Of a stretch of 64,000 nucleotides of DNA, positions 8,103 to 17,350 are shown piece by piece. The stretch is from Paenibacillus_AA sp045062745 (GTDB taxonomy: Bacteria; Bacillota; Bacilli; Paenibacillales; NBRC-103111): assembly GCF_045062745.1 (NCBI RefSeq), contig NZ_JBJGED010000001.1:248001-312000 (forward strand), in the 5' to 3' direction. The notes under the pieces are model-generated. The model worked only from the letters and a program-made list of their open reading frames with translations. It was not told the origin of the DNA and did no database searches. Position numbers and translations under genes: made by a program. Every line of letters begins with the position of its first letter. Position 1 is the first letter of the stretch.

Positions 8103-11100
8103 GTGAATAAAAAAACGATGGTATGGCTGCTCGTAGCTTCGCTGCTCTTCAGTACGATCATGGTGTCCCTGTCCCTCCCGACGCAGGCGGCGGACGATCC
8201 AGACCCCAACCTGGCGCGCGGCAAAACCGTGACGGCCTCCAGTTCACTGGAGGCTGCCGCCGGCTGGGGACTGGCCAAAGCGACGGACGGGATCCGGGGC
8301 AACGGCACCAAATCCTACGGCTGGACCAGTGACTCGGATCTTACGAGCAATCACAAGGAATGGATCACCATCGATCTGGGGGCTGCGACCCGCATCGGGA
8401 GAGTCGACCTCTACCCGCGGGAGATCAGCCCGGGCGTAGCCTACGATTCCTTCCCCATAGACATGAACATCCAGGTCTCCGTAGACGGTGCGACCTGGAT
8501 GACGGTACGGGAAATAAACGGTTATGGACAGCCGGGGATGGAAGCGCAGCGGTTCTCCTTCCAGCCCGTCGACGCCAGATATGTCAAGATCGAAGGAACG
8601 AGCCTCAGGTTCGCCGTAAGCGAGAGCAAATACCGGATGCAGCTCTCGGAGGTCGAGGTGTATCGGACGCCTGCGCCGGACAAGCCGGTGAACGGCATAC
8701 ACGAGTCCGGGGAGCTGAAGGTGCAGGTTCATCATGCCTCCGGCACCCCGGTGGACGTGAGCTTCTACCGGCGGAATACGGTGCCTGTCGCCGATCTAAC
8801 GTCAAGCGGCAGCACGGGCTTCGATAACAAAACAGCGTCGGGGGTGCCAAGCGGCAATGGGCAAGGGGCGGGAGATACCGCCTTCTCCTCGTCCGCCATA
8901 GCCGGCATGGCGGCGCCGGACGGCGACTACTACACGACCCAGGCGCTGAACGCTCCTTATCAACGGTACGACCTGCATATCAATGAGGACATCAGTGGCT
9001 TGAGCGAGCTGAACGTCACTTGGAAGGGCAAGACCGATCAAGTCACCACGTTATATGCATGGGACTATATTTCCGGCGCCTGGACGGCGCTTAATGCCCG
9101 GACGGGAGACGGTCAGAGCGATTTCATCGTGAAGGGCAAGCTTGTTCCTGCGAGGATGGTCAAGGATCAGACGGCCAAGCTGATGGTTGGCCTCTCGCAG
9201 AAGAACGTTACGGAGCCGGGAAAATTGCCTGGGGAGAGCGAATACGACTTCTCCTTCGTCTGGATGACCGACACGCAATATTACAGCAAAAACTACCCGG
9301 CCATCTATGACACCATGTCGCAGTGGATCGTCGACAATCAGTCCGCGAAGAAGATCCAGTATGTGCTCCATACCGGCGACATCGTCGATTCCTGGAATGA
9401 CGAAGTGCAGTGGCAGCGGGCCAACGCCAGCATGAAGATCCTGGATGATGCCTCTGTGCCATATGGAGTCGTATCCGGCAATCACGACGTGAATCATGAG
9501 GCCAATGAGTATGTCAACTACTGGAGATATTTCGGTCGCGACCGGTACGAGGGCAAGCCGTGGTACGGCGGGGACAAGGATAATAATCGGCACCACTACG
9601 ATCTGATCTCGGCGGGAGGCATGGACTTCGTCATCCTCTACCTCGGGGTGTATGGCACGATCGACACCGATACCGTCACATGGGCCAATCAAGTCCTTCA
9701 GCAATACAAGGACCGGTACGCTATCGTCGGGACCCATGCTTATATCGATCCGAGCGGGAAGTACGGGGTGAACGGGAAGGACATCATGGAGAAGATCGTA
9801 GCCCCCAACGAAAATGTGTTTCTCACGGTAAGCGGCCACTATCACGGGGCATTCTACAACGTAAAGCGGATCAACGGTCGTGTCGTCTATGAGGTGCTGT
9901 CCGATTATCAAGGCGGGCCGCTTGGCGGGCAGGGCTACTTGCGCCTGTTGCAATTCGACGCCGCTAGCAAGCGCATGTATATGAACACATACTCGCCCTA
10001 TATGAACGATTATAATTTCTTCGAAGACCGACTGGAGCAGGCAACCTTCCCGTTGAACCTGGCCAAGGGAGAGATCGCGCTCGCGACCGACTATATTGGG
10101 ATTCATAAAATTGAGACGGTCCCCATCGGGACCGTGCAGGCTGTTCCTGGCAACTCTACGGCTACGATTCCCATCCAAGGCATCGGCGACAACCAGGACG
10201 GGTGGTATGCGTCAGCCACGGACGCGAGCGGGAATTCCGCGGCATCCGCGGTATTCCCCTTCGATCCCGGCTCGATGCCGGATGATCGGGTGCCGCCTGC
10301 TACTTCCGTCCAGCTTATGCCTTACTATCAAACGCCGGTGTTTACCCCGCCTCCTTTCGAACCGGTAGGGCCGTGGACCAACTTTGCCAAGAGCAGGAAG
10401 GTGCTGGCGTCCAGCGATGTGGCCAAGTGGGGCTGGTCGAAGGAGGCCGCCGTGGACGGCTCCAGGGATTCCATCAACGCTATGGGCTGGACCAGCTACA
10501 ACGACATCAAGAACAATCACACCGAGTGGATCACCGTGGATATGGGCAATGTCCGCGATATCAATCTCGTCGAGCTCTATCCGAGAAACGATGCGGGCAA
10601 TCTGGGAGTCGGATTTCCCAAAGACTTCACCATCCAGGTCTCCAAGGACAATGCGAACTGGACCACGGTCGTCGAAGAGACCGGCTATCACCAACCGACC
10701 GGGGGAGAGAGCTTCTCGTTCCCGAGGACAGCAGCAAGGTTCGTGAAGATAACCGGTACGGACTTACGGCAGGACTCCAACCATAATTATCACATGCAGC
10801 TGGCGGAGATTGAAATCTATGGCCGCGAAGCGGGAGCGCCTCAAAACCCTCCTTCCACGGGCAGCTCTCCGCTCTGGCACGGTTGGTTCTCGCCGGTGAG
10901 GGCGACGCTGACGGCTGCCGATGCGATGTCGGGTCTCGCGGGCATCCAGGTCAGCCGGGACAATGGAGCGACATGGAGCCCGTATACCGGATCGCTCATG
11001 ATCTCGGAGGAAGGCGTGAATCCGATCTGGTACCGGAGCGTAGACCAGTCCGGGAATATCGAACCGCCCAAGAAGCTGGATGTGAAAATCGATCGAACGG

Positions 11101-11708
11101 CACCTGTGACCGTCTCTCAGCCGAGCGGAGGCAGCTGGTCCAATCAGGACGAGTGGGTTCACCTGACGGCGACCGATAATTTGTCCGGTGCCGAAACCCG
11201 GTACAGCCTGGATGGCGGAGCGACCTGGGTGTATTACTCCATTCCGTTCCCCGTTGAGGAGGAAGGGATCAGTCGTATCCAGTACCAGGCGATAGACAAT
11301 GCGGGTAACATCGAGCCGATCCGGACGTTGGATGTGAAGATCGACCGGACGGTGCCGGAAATTCAAGTGAAGCTAGATCAATATGAGCTATGGCCGGCCA
11401 ATCATAAGATGGTGACGGTGCATGCGTCCGTGTATGCTTCGGATGCCTTGTCTGGAATCGCCTCGTGGCAGTTGACCTCCATCGCTAGCAATGAGCCGGA
11501 TAATGGAACAGACGATGGCGACACAACAGACGATATTCAAAACGCAGCCTTCGGAACGCCCGACACGGTATTCGATCTTCGGGCGGAACGGTCTGGCCAA
11601 GGCAACGGCAGGGTATATACGATCACGTATACGGCCACCGATCTTGCCGGGAATACCAAGCAGGCCACGGTGGAAGTAAAGGTTCCCTTGAACCGGGATG
11701 GAACATAG
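8103..11708 (+). CDS. Secreted metallophosphoesterase with two F5/8-C domains and Ig-like repeats
   Basis: This 1201-residue protein has a signal peptide (about residues 1-29). Domain order: F5/8 type C (discoidin) about 35-190; a linker; calcineurin-like phosphoesterase about 380-630; a second F5/8-C about 755-905; then bacterial Ig-like repeats to the end, each finishing near KIDRTxP. The phosphoesterase metal motifs are present: MTDTQ, HTGDIVD, SGNHDV, GTHAY and SGHYHG. Such proteins hydrolyse phosphoesters at the cell surface while discoidin domains hold carbohydrate. AGGAGG sits upstream of the start. It is probably co-transcribed with the HupE-like gene and ends at a terminator at 11723. 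The natural substrate is unknown. Confidence 0.92.
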   Translation: MNKKTMVWLLVASLLFSTIMVSLSLPTQAADDPDPNLARGKTVTASSSLEAAAGWGLAKATDGIRGNGTKSYGWTSDSDLTSNHKEWITIDLGAATRIGRVDLYPREISPGVAYDSFPIDMNIQVSVDGATWMTVREINGYGQPGMEAQRFSFQPVDARYVKIEGTSLRFAVSESKYRMQLSEVEVYRTPAPDKPVNGIHESGELKVQVHHASGTPVDVSFYRRNTVPVADLTSSGSTGFDNKTASGVPSGNGQGAGDTAFSSSAIAGMAAPDGDYYTTQALNAPYQRYDLHINEDISGLSELNVTWKGKTDQVTTLYAWDYISGAWTALNARTGDGQSDFIVKGKLVPARMVKDQTAKLMVGLSQKNVTEPGKLPGESEYDFSFVWMTDTQYYSKNYPAIYDTMSQWIVDNQSAKKIQYVLHTGDIVDSWNDEVQWQRANASMKILDDASVPYGVVSGNHDVNHEANEYVNYWRYFGRDRYEGKPWYGGDKDNNRHHYDLISAGGMDFVILYLGVYGTIDTDTVTWANQVLQQYKDRYAIVGTHAYIDPSGKYGVNGKDIMEKIVAPNENVFLTVSGHYHGAFYNVKRINGRVVYEVLSDYQGGPLGGQGYLRLLQFDAASKRMYMNTYSPYMNDYNFFEDRLEQATFPLNLAKGEIALATDYIGIHKIETVPIGTVQAVPGNSTATIPIQGIGDNQDGWYASATDASGNSAASAVFPFDPGSMPDDRVPPATSVQLMPYYQTPVFTPPPFEPVGPWTNFAKSRKVLASSDVAKWGWSKEAAVDGSRDSINAMGWTSYNDIKNNHTEWITVDMGNVRDINLVELYPRNDAGNLGVGFPKDFTIQVSKDNANWTTVVEETGYHQPTGGESFSFPRTAARFVKITGTDLRQDSNHNYHMQLAEIEIYGREAGAPQNPPSTGSSPLWHGWFSPVRATLTAADAMSGLAGIQVSRDNGATWSPYTGSLMISEEGVNPIWYRSVDQSGNIEPPKKLDVKIDRTAPVTVSQPSGGSWSNQDEWVHLTATDNLSGAETRYSLDGGATWVYYSIPFPVEEEGISRIQYQAIDNAGNIEPIRTLDVKIDRTVPEIQVKLDQYELWPANHKMVTVHASVYASDALSGIASWQLTSIASNEPDNGTDDGDTTDDIQNAAFGTPDTVFDLRAERSGQGNGRVYTITYTATDLAGNTKQATVEVKVPLNRDGT

Positions 11709-11722
11709 GAAGAGAACAACGC

Positions 11723-11750
11723 AGAAGCCCTGTCCATCGACAGGGCTTCT
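11723..11750. terminator. Bidirectional terminator
   Basis: A 12-bp perfect stem (AGAAGCCCTGTC, 11723-11734, paired with 11739-11750) has a four-base loop. It lies between the convergent phosphoesterase and AraC genes. The right arm ends TTCT and the left arm reads AGAA, so it can serve both strands. Confidence 0.8.
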
Positions 11751-13091
11751 TCACATAGATTCCTTAATCGGCAAATAAAGCTTCACAATGGAGTCCCGCT
11801 CCAGACTGGCACCCTCCACTGGATGATACTCCGCATACCAGAGACGCTCCTCATCGATCCGATAGGTCCGGTTGGCGTCCACCCAACGATGAAGAAGGGT
11901 CAGGAACCCAATCAAGGACCCGTACGTTCCCGTCACCATGCAGGCATACAGCCCCGAGGCAACCTTGCGGCAGGCAGCCCCTTCCCTGCAGGAGGGTGGA
12001 GGCAAGCCGCCGAGAATGCCGTTCTCCCACCAGTAGTCGGCATCCTCCGACATTCCGTACGAAAAAGCGATGTAATAACGGCAGCCCCACGACCGATAGT
12101 CCGTCCCGTGATGTTTGTACCAAGCGATGAGCCCCGCTTCGGCTTCAGCCTGGGCCCGCTTGCCCGAGCTGCGGAAGCATAAAGCTTCCTGAGCCGGCAC
12201 GCTCACTACTTCGATCCGTTCCTGCCGATTCTGGCGCTCGACCGGCATATACAGATTCATCCGGATCGGCTCGCCCTCGTAGCTTACGAACTCTTCCAGG
12301 TACGGTTGCGTCCCGCGCTGGAACCGGCTGGCAGGGAGCCATTCGGCCAACAGCCGATTCCAGGTCTCGATGACCGTCGCCGGGTGAGCCGTACTCGTTT
12401 TGCGCACCGCGTACAGGCCCCCGGGAAATTCCTCCTCCTGAAAACCCCAGCTCGCGTCAGGACGCTCTGTACCGAAGAGCAGCATCTTGTACCCATATTG
12501 GGGGCGGCCGTCGACCGGAGGAAGGTCCACATTGTACCCGAACAGCCGGTACTGGGAAATCGGGGCTTCCATGGAACGAATCATAAAGGTTACCTTCCGA
12601 AAAGCCTCTTCCTCCAATCCTTCTTCCCTCCCGGCAATGTGCACATAGCTGAACATCGGTTGCGGCCACATCCGGATCACCCTGACATCCGGGAACCGTT
12701 CCGTCTGCTCCCGTTCCTCCGCGTATTGGACCCGCTCCCGCATTTGAATCGGCTCGAAGCTGAAGAACAAGTCCGCCTCGCGGTAAGCGGTCGGGGTCAT
12801 CCCGACGATCCGCTTGAACACTTTGGCGAAGACGGAATAGGAGTCGAAGCCGCAGGCGACGGCTACGTCCCCGACGGGAATCGACGAATAACGGAGATGG
12901 TCGGCCGCCGCGCTGATCCGCCGTTTGCGCACGTATTCCTTCACGGGATGACCGGTCAGCGCATAGAACATCCGATACAGATGGGCTTGGGACAGATGGG
13001 CTTGCTCCGCGATCCAGGCAAGCTCCATCTCTTCGAAAAGATGCGACTCGATATAATCGATTGCCAGTTGAACGGAATCTCTATACGTCAT
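11751..13091 (-). CDS. AraC-family regulator with GyrI-like effector domain
   Basis: This 446-residue protein has an N-terminal AraC helix-turn-helix pair (about residues 5-110; YRDSVQLAIDYIESHLFEEM, then VAVACGFDSYSVFAKVFKR). A long C-terminal GyrI-like effector-binding region (about 125-446) binds small hydrophobic or drug-like ligands in relatives. I chose the ATG at 13091; the frame stays open upstream, but that stretch is only a shadow of the next gene. The start is eight bases after the upstream gene's stop, without a clear ribosome-binding site, which suggests translational coupling. At 446 residues it is longer than usual for AraC-GyrI proteins, and the C-terminus may hold two effector modules. 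Confidence 0.85.
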   Translation of the reverse strand: MTYRDSVQLAIDYIESHLFEEMELAWIAEQAHLSQAHLYRMFYALTGHPVKEYVRKRRISAAADHLRYSSIPVGDVAVACGFDSYSVFAKVFKRIVGMTPTAYREADLFFSFEPIQMRERVQYAEEREQTERFPDVRVIRMWPQPMFSYVHIAGREEGLEEEAFRKVTFMIRSMEAPISQYRLFGYNVDLPPVDGRPQYGYKMLLFGTERPDASWGFQEEEFPGGLYAVRKTSTAHPATVIETWNRLLAEWLPASRFQRGTQPYLEEFVSYEGEPIRMNLYMPVERQNRQERIEVVSVPAQEALCFRSSGKRAQAEAEAGLIAWYKHHGTDYRSWGCRYYIAFSYGMSEDADYWWENGILGGLPPPSCREGAACRKVASGLYACMVTGTYGSLIGFLTLLHRWVDANRTYRIDEERLWYAEYHPVEGASLERDSIVKLYLPIKESM

Positions 13092-13099
13092 CGCGCGAG

Positions 13100-14311
13100 C
13101 TACATGCTGCCCAGATCGAAACGGTTGCCGTCGGGATCGTATACATGGCAGTAGACCATGCCCCGTTGAAGAAATCCGAATACTTCCGACACCTGCGCAC
13201 CGCTCTCCTGCAAGAACCGATGGTAGCGGAAGAAGGCATCCCGGCTCTGAATGATACAGCGCGGCCGGAACATCCCATCCACCGGTCCGGTCACTGGGCG
13301 ATCGGACTGCTCCTCCAGGATCCATTCCGATCTTCCCTCCGGGTGGTAGTTGATCCCGAGCGTCATGACCGCATACCCCTGATCAGACTGGTCCAGCACC
13401 AGCTCCATCCCGATATAGTGGCGGTACCACTCGATCGAGCGTGGCAAATCCGACACCGTAATCCGGAACTGGTTCGCGTCGCCGAGCGAAGGGTCGTTCC
13501 ACGCCGGATCCTCCACGACCGTCAATAGCATTTCGTTCTTCGTCGCCCACAGATCGAAGCTGGCTCGGCCCTGCGGGTCGGAATACATTTCCGATACCCG
13601 CACCCCGGCACCGAGCAGCTCCCGCCGTTTCCCGGCAAGATCCGCCGTTTTCCACCGCCAACGCACGTGCGGGTCGTAGCGCCCCTTCGTTACCGACGGT
13701 ACCGGAGCCCCTTCCTCCGTAACGCCGGACTCGATCCATACGCCCCAGCCCATATGCGTCATGCGTCCCTGAACCGCCTGGGGTGCCGGCTTCCAGTTCT
13801 CGGACCGGGCGATCTTCCATCCTGCGTGCCGTTCGAACCAAGCGACCGCTTCCTCGTGATCCTCGAGGGTCGTTGCGATCTTGCCGCCGGGACGACCGCA
13901 TATAGAGCTGCGCGAATGTCCAGACGGTCGAATTCCTCCGGAATCCCGGCGAAATCGCTAACCTCCACGGCCAAATAATACGTGCGTGTCGGACGCATCT
14001 TGCGAGTTCGAACAAGGCGCTATTCCGAAATGCAGCTCCGGATGAACGCGGTTCGGAATCGCGTGCAGCCGCTCGCTCCATCGCTTCGCCGCCTCCGGGA
14101 TGAGTCGGCCGAATTGGTCCAAGCCCACGCACCGAATCGCCGCGAATTTCATGCTTCCGAGCGTTTGCAGCGGTCCCGCCGGCGTCACCGCGTGCTCCCC
14201 CTTCGTCGGGAACATGCTGCCGTGGAGCACCTTCCACGCATGCGGGATGGAAGTAGGCTTATAGTCTTCTGCTGGGAGTTGAGGGTTGGATTTCTTGGCG
14301 CTATGCTCCAT
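13100..14311 (-). pseudogene. GyrI-like/VOC two-domain protein, broken by two frameshifts
   Basis: Translation starts cleanly at an ATG at 14311 after AGGAGG. The first part (to about 13985) is a GyrI-like effector-binding domain (HAWKVLHGSMFPTKGEH). The same domain then continues in a second frame (YYLAVEVSDFAGIPEEFDRL, about 13980-13890). A VOC domain follows in a third frame (ATLEDHEEAVAWFERHAGWK) and runs to the stop at 13100, with WYRHYIGMELVLDQ and VYDPDGNRFDLG as VOC hallmarks. Either the gene is a pseudogene or the assembly carries two single-base errors within about 100 bp. Intact, it would be a single two-domain protein of about 400 residues, coupled to the AraC-GyrI regulator downstream. 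Confidence 0.75.
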
Positions 14312-14414
14312 TTTCAGAAACCTCCTAGTAATTGGCACCTTCTGTTACCAGTATAAGGGATCGCTAGGAGCCGGGGTATGTCTAAAATTATCAGGATGGG
14401 CGGAAGCCCTTATC

Positions 14415-15395
14415 CTACAAGTTGTCCAAGATTCGCTGTCCCGATAGAAAAGGGCGACATTGCCTGGCGCACAAGATAGGCGCTCGTTCCCGAATCCAGG
14501 GATGAACCGCCTCGTTTTTCATATGAAAGGCGTAATAACCAAGAATGGCAACCAGCATAAACCCTTCCAGCGTGTCGCAATCCACTGCAGGAACTTCGCT
14601 GGTACCGTAATATCCTTCGAGAAACCGACTCCTTAGTTCCGCAGGAACCATTAAGGCCCCCATCGAAACGTCCAGCGAAAAGTAGCCATAGCCAAACAAA
14701 CTAAAATCGATAAAACTGAGCTCTCCGTCCCCGGATACGATCAGATTGCCCATATTCAGATCCCCGTGAACGAGGCCCCAGTTGTCCTGTCGTTTGCCCT
14801 TCCCTTCGAGCCGGGAGTTGATCAGGCGGATCGTTTCTTCCATCAGACGATAATCCGAAGGAAGAATCAGCCCCAGCTCAACCCCGTTTTGAATTTGCTG
14901 CAGCATTTGGATATGCCGTTCCGTGCCATGACTAGGCCGATGTTCGGGCGAGACCCGATCGTAGGTCCGGAAGAACTTGTGGAGCTCAGCCGTCAGAGCA
15001 CCCAATCGGACCACCGTTCTATCATTCGATACGTCTTCCTTCAGCAGCTGCCTCCCTTCAATCCATGTAAGAAGCGAACAATGAACGATCTTCCCCTCAT
15101 ATTCCATATCTGTAATGAGCGCTTGGCGATCGTTCCGGACGGGGGATTGAAAACTGAGATTCGTTTGGGCTGTAATCGCCTCCAACAGCTCCAGTTCATT
15201 CCATAGACCTTGATCTGTATGCTGCACCCCTCTGAAATTGCCTGTCACCGGTTGATGGATGCGCAGCAGGTAGGAGCTCCCTTGATCTGGATCCGTGACT
15301 TTGTACGTCCGATTCTCATTATGGCGGAGAAACTCAATTCTAGATTGATGCATTCCGTATTGGCTCAGCACCCCGTGTACTGCTTCATCCGTCAT
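14415..15395 (-). CDS. Phosphotransferase of the aminoglycoside/choline kinase family
   Basis: This 326-residue protein has the APH/choline-kinase fold. The catalytic loop GLVHGDLNMGNLIV lies near residue 215 and the metal-binding FIDFSLFGYG near 236. It would transfer phosphate from ATP to a small hydroxylated substrate; homoserine, spermidine, macrolide or aminoglycoside substrates cannot be separated by eye. The ATG at 15395 follows AGGAAGGTG. It is 15 bp downstream of the hydrolase gene on the same strand, so the two are likely one operon. Confidence 0.8.
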   Translation of the reverse strand: MTDEAVHGVLSQYGMHQSRIEFLRHNENRTYKVTDPDQGSSYLLRIHQPVTGNFRGVQHTDQGLWNELELLEAITAQTNLSFQSPVRNDRQALITDMEYEGKIVHCSLLTWIEGRQLLKEDVSNDRTVVRLGALTAELHKFFRTYDRVSPEHRPSHGTERHIQMLQQIQNGVELGLILPSDYRLMEETIRLINSRLEGKGKRQDNWGLVHGDLNMGNLIVSGDGELSFIDFSLFGYGYFSLDVSMGALMVPAELRSRFLEGYYGTSEVPAVDCDTLEGFMLVAILGYYAFHMKNEAVHPWIRERAPILCARQCRPFLSGQRILDNL

Positions 15396-15410
15396 CTCAC
15401 GAACACCTTC

Positions 15411-16265
15411 CTATACTTTTCGGGCCAAAAAATCGTTGAGATGCTCTCCCAAAGCAGCAGGGTTGTCTAGCCAGGGGTAATGACCCGCATCGGAAATCAA
15501 TCGGAATTCACCGCCCGGTACGCGATCCGCGAGTTCGTTCACGTATCGATACGATCGAGGGTCCACGTCCCCATGCACGAACAGCGAAGGAGACGTAATG
15601 GTTGCAACCTTGGATTGGAAGGCCTCATTCTCCAAATAGCGGTTGCTGTCGGAGCCTACCGTCCGATTCACTTCATCGTTCACAAAAGGCTCCTCCATTC
15701 GGGGGAGTCGATCGTATTGATCTTGTTTCACTACATCCGTTCTCAAGCTAAGCTCCCGGATCCGGATACGGGTCTCCTCCTTCGCTTCGCCTTCCAACGT
15801 ATCCACGATCGCACGCAAACCAGCGTATCGTTCTCTGTCGGCCGCGTTCATCCGGTTGAGACGGTTCACCCGATAGTCGGCATGCCACGCGGGATTAATT
15901 CCCGTCCCAGATATGTAGATCAACGCCTTCACGCGGGAGGGATACTTGACCGTATAAGCTAATGCAAGCGAGGCTCCCCAAGAATGGCCGCACACAACCC
16001 AACGCTCCAGACGCAAATGCGCCCGAAGTTGTTCCAAATCCTCTATGAAGGTCTCCACGGTATAAGGTCCTTTCCTTTCGGACCTCCAGCTTCCCCGCTG
16101 GTCATAACGGATCGTTAGATAGCGCCGATGATCCAACAAGTCGGCCACCGGCTCCATATAATCGTAGCCCCCCGGACCTCCATGCAGGAGCACGATCGGA
16201 ACTCCTTCCCGTTGCGTGATGTACCAGAGAGATACCCCATTAACGCTCGCAACTGTTCCTTTCAT
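15411..16265 (-). CDS. Alpha/beta hydrolase, proline iminopeptidase-like
   Basis: This protein of about 284 residues has an oxyanion-hole motif, VLLHGGPGGYDYME, a nucleophile elbow, VVCGHSWGASLAL (Ser), an acid in HGDVDPR and a catalytic His in DAGHYPW. HGGPG is typical of proline iminopeptidases and related S33 hydrolases. The ATG at 16265 was chosen because GGAGG lies seven bases upstream; the open frame upstream of it (to 16427) has no good start and looks non-coding. It is the first gene of a probable pair with the phosphotransferase. Confidence 0.85.
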   Translation of the reverse strand: MKGTVASVNGVSLWYITQREGVPIVLLHGGPGGYDYMEPVADLLDHRRYLTIRYDQRGSWRSERKGPYTVETFIEDLEQLRAHLRLERWVVCGHSWGASLALAYTVKYPSRVKALIYISGTGINPAWHADYRVNRLNRMNAADRERYAGLRAIVDTLEGEAKEETRIRIRELSLRTDVVKQDQYDRLPRMEEPFVNDEVNRTVGSDSNRYLENEAFQSKVATITSPSLFVHGDVDPRSYRYVNELADRVPGGEFRLISDAGHYPWLDNPAALGEHLNDFLARKV

Positions 16266-16543
16266 TACTAGTCCTCCATTCCCTAATCGAAATCCAATAC
16301 CTAAAATCATAGCACAATCGTTCTTCCGGAACGTTGCCAAGAATCGTTTCAACCAATCAATCGGCTGCTCTGTCACATTCGCCATCGCCTTCGCGAACAC
16401 GCACTTCAACATAACCTTGAAGCACATGCCAACCTTTTTTAATACTCTCTCCTATTAAACCTATCAAACTTTAGCATTTGCACTAATATAGTAATATGTA
16501 AAGTGAATACAGAAAATCAATATGATTTGGAGTTGTAGTCTAA

Positions 16544-17260
16544 ATGAATAGAATCATTCCAATTTTACCGTGTCCATCCATTAAAGATCAGGTTGCTTTT
16601 TATGAACAGCTGGGGTTTAAAACAACGAATCAATTAAATCATCATAGTCCATATGCAGTCCTGAGCTATGGTGCAATTGAGATGCATTTTTATGGAAGCA
16701 AACAAACATTACCTCATGAAAATCCAAACATGTGCTATGTAGAAGTTGATGATGTCGATCAACTGTATGAGACTTTCACCTCAGCATACAAACGGGCTAA
16801 TGGAAAGATTCCCCGTTCCGGAATTCCGCGAATATCTAAATTAAAGGATTTGGCAGAAGACAGAAGATTTATGATTACCGATCCGGGAGGGAATACCTTA
16901 TTTGTCGGAACTCGAACTATTCACTTGACCGAGTCTGCTTTTTATAGAAGTTTGGAAAGCAAGGAGTATGCCAAACATTTTGAGACATTATACGATTTAT
17001 TGTATTCAAAAGAGGATTGCCTAACTGCATTCAAGATGCTGGTGAAATTTTTCCCGGAAGATCTGTCTTCAATCGAAGTGAGTCAAATGGATCGCGCTAA
17101 AATCTTGCTGGTTGCTCTGGATATTTATTTACAGCGAGATCAAATGATCCATCAAAAGATAAACGACAAACTTTTGGCGCTATTCCATGAAAGCGACTTG
17201 CAATTACCCAACTGGAAAAAGCTGCATCGAAGATATCATGATATTTTACAAGTAGAATAG
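16544..17260 (+). CDS. VOC-family protein with helical C-terminal extension
   Basis: Residues 1-125 form a glyoxalase/bleomycin-resistance (VOC) domain: IIPILPCPSIKDQVAFYEQL, CYVEVDDVDQLY and MITDPGGNTLFVG. Such proteins bind metal or sequester small molecules. Residues 130-238 are a helical extension without a recognised family. The DNA is clearly more AT-rich than its neighbours, with a different codon style, which suggests later acquisition. It is expressed alone, and divergent from the hydrolase/phosphotransferase pair. Confidence 0.75.
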   Translation: MNRIIPILPCPSIKDQVAFYEQLGFKTTNQLNHHSPYAVLSYGAIEMHFYGSKQTLPHENPNMCYVEVDDVDQLYETFTSAYKRANGKIPRSGIPRISKLKDLAEDRRFMITDPGGNTLFVGTRTIHLTESAFYRSLESKEYAKHFETLYDLLYSKEDCLTAFKMLVKFFPEDLSSIEVSQMDRAKILLVALDIYLQRDQMIHQKINDKLLALFHESDLQLPNWKKLHRRYHDILQVE

Positions 17261-17350
17261 GAGGATTCAACTCTATTCAGGAAGTCTGTGGTATGATAGG
17301 AAACGAAAAAAAGAGATTTGCGGATAAAATAGAAGGGGTGGATTAGTCTC

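Noticed and set aside
9051..10178. 375-codon open frame antisense to the phosphoesterase gene
   Set aside because: It mirrors a well-supported gene with clear catalytic motifs. Its translation has no domain and no ribosome-binding site.
12306..13154. 282-codon open frame antisense to the AraC-GyrI gene
   Set aside because: A shadow of the real gene in GC-rich DNA, with low-complexity Arg/Pro-rich sequence.
13092..13325. N-terminal extension of the AraC-GyrI protein
   Set aside because: The extra 78 codons lie wholly inside the upstream VOC frame and read as non-protein-like sequence. The helix-turn-helix starts right after the ATG at 13091.
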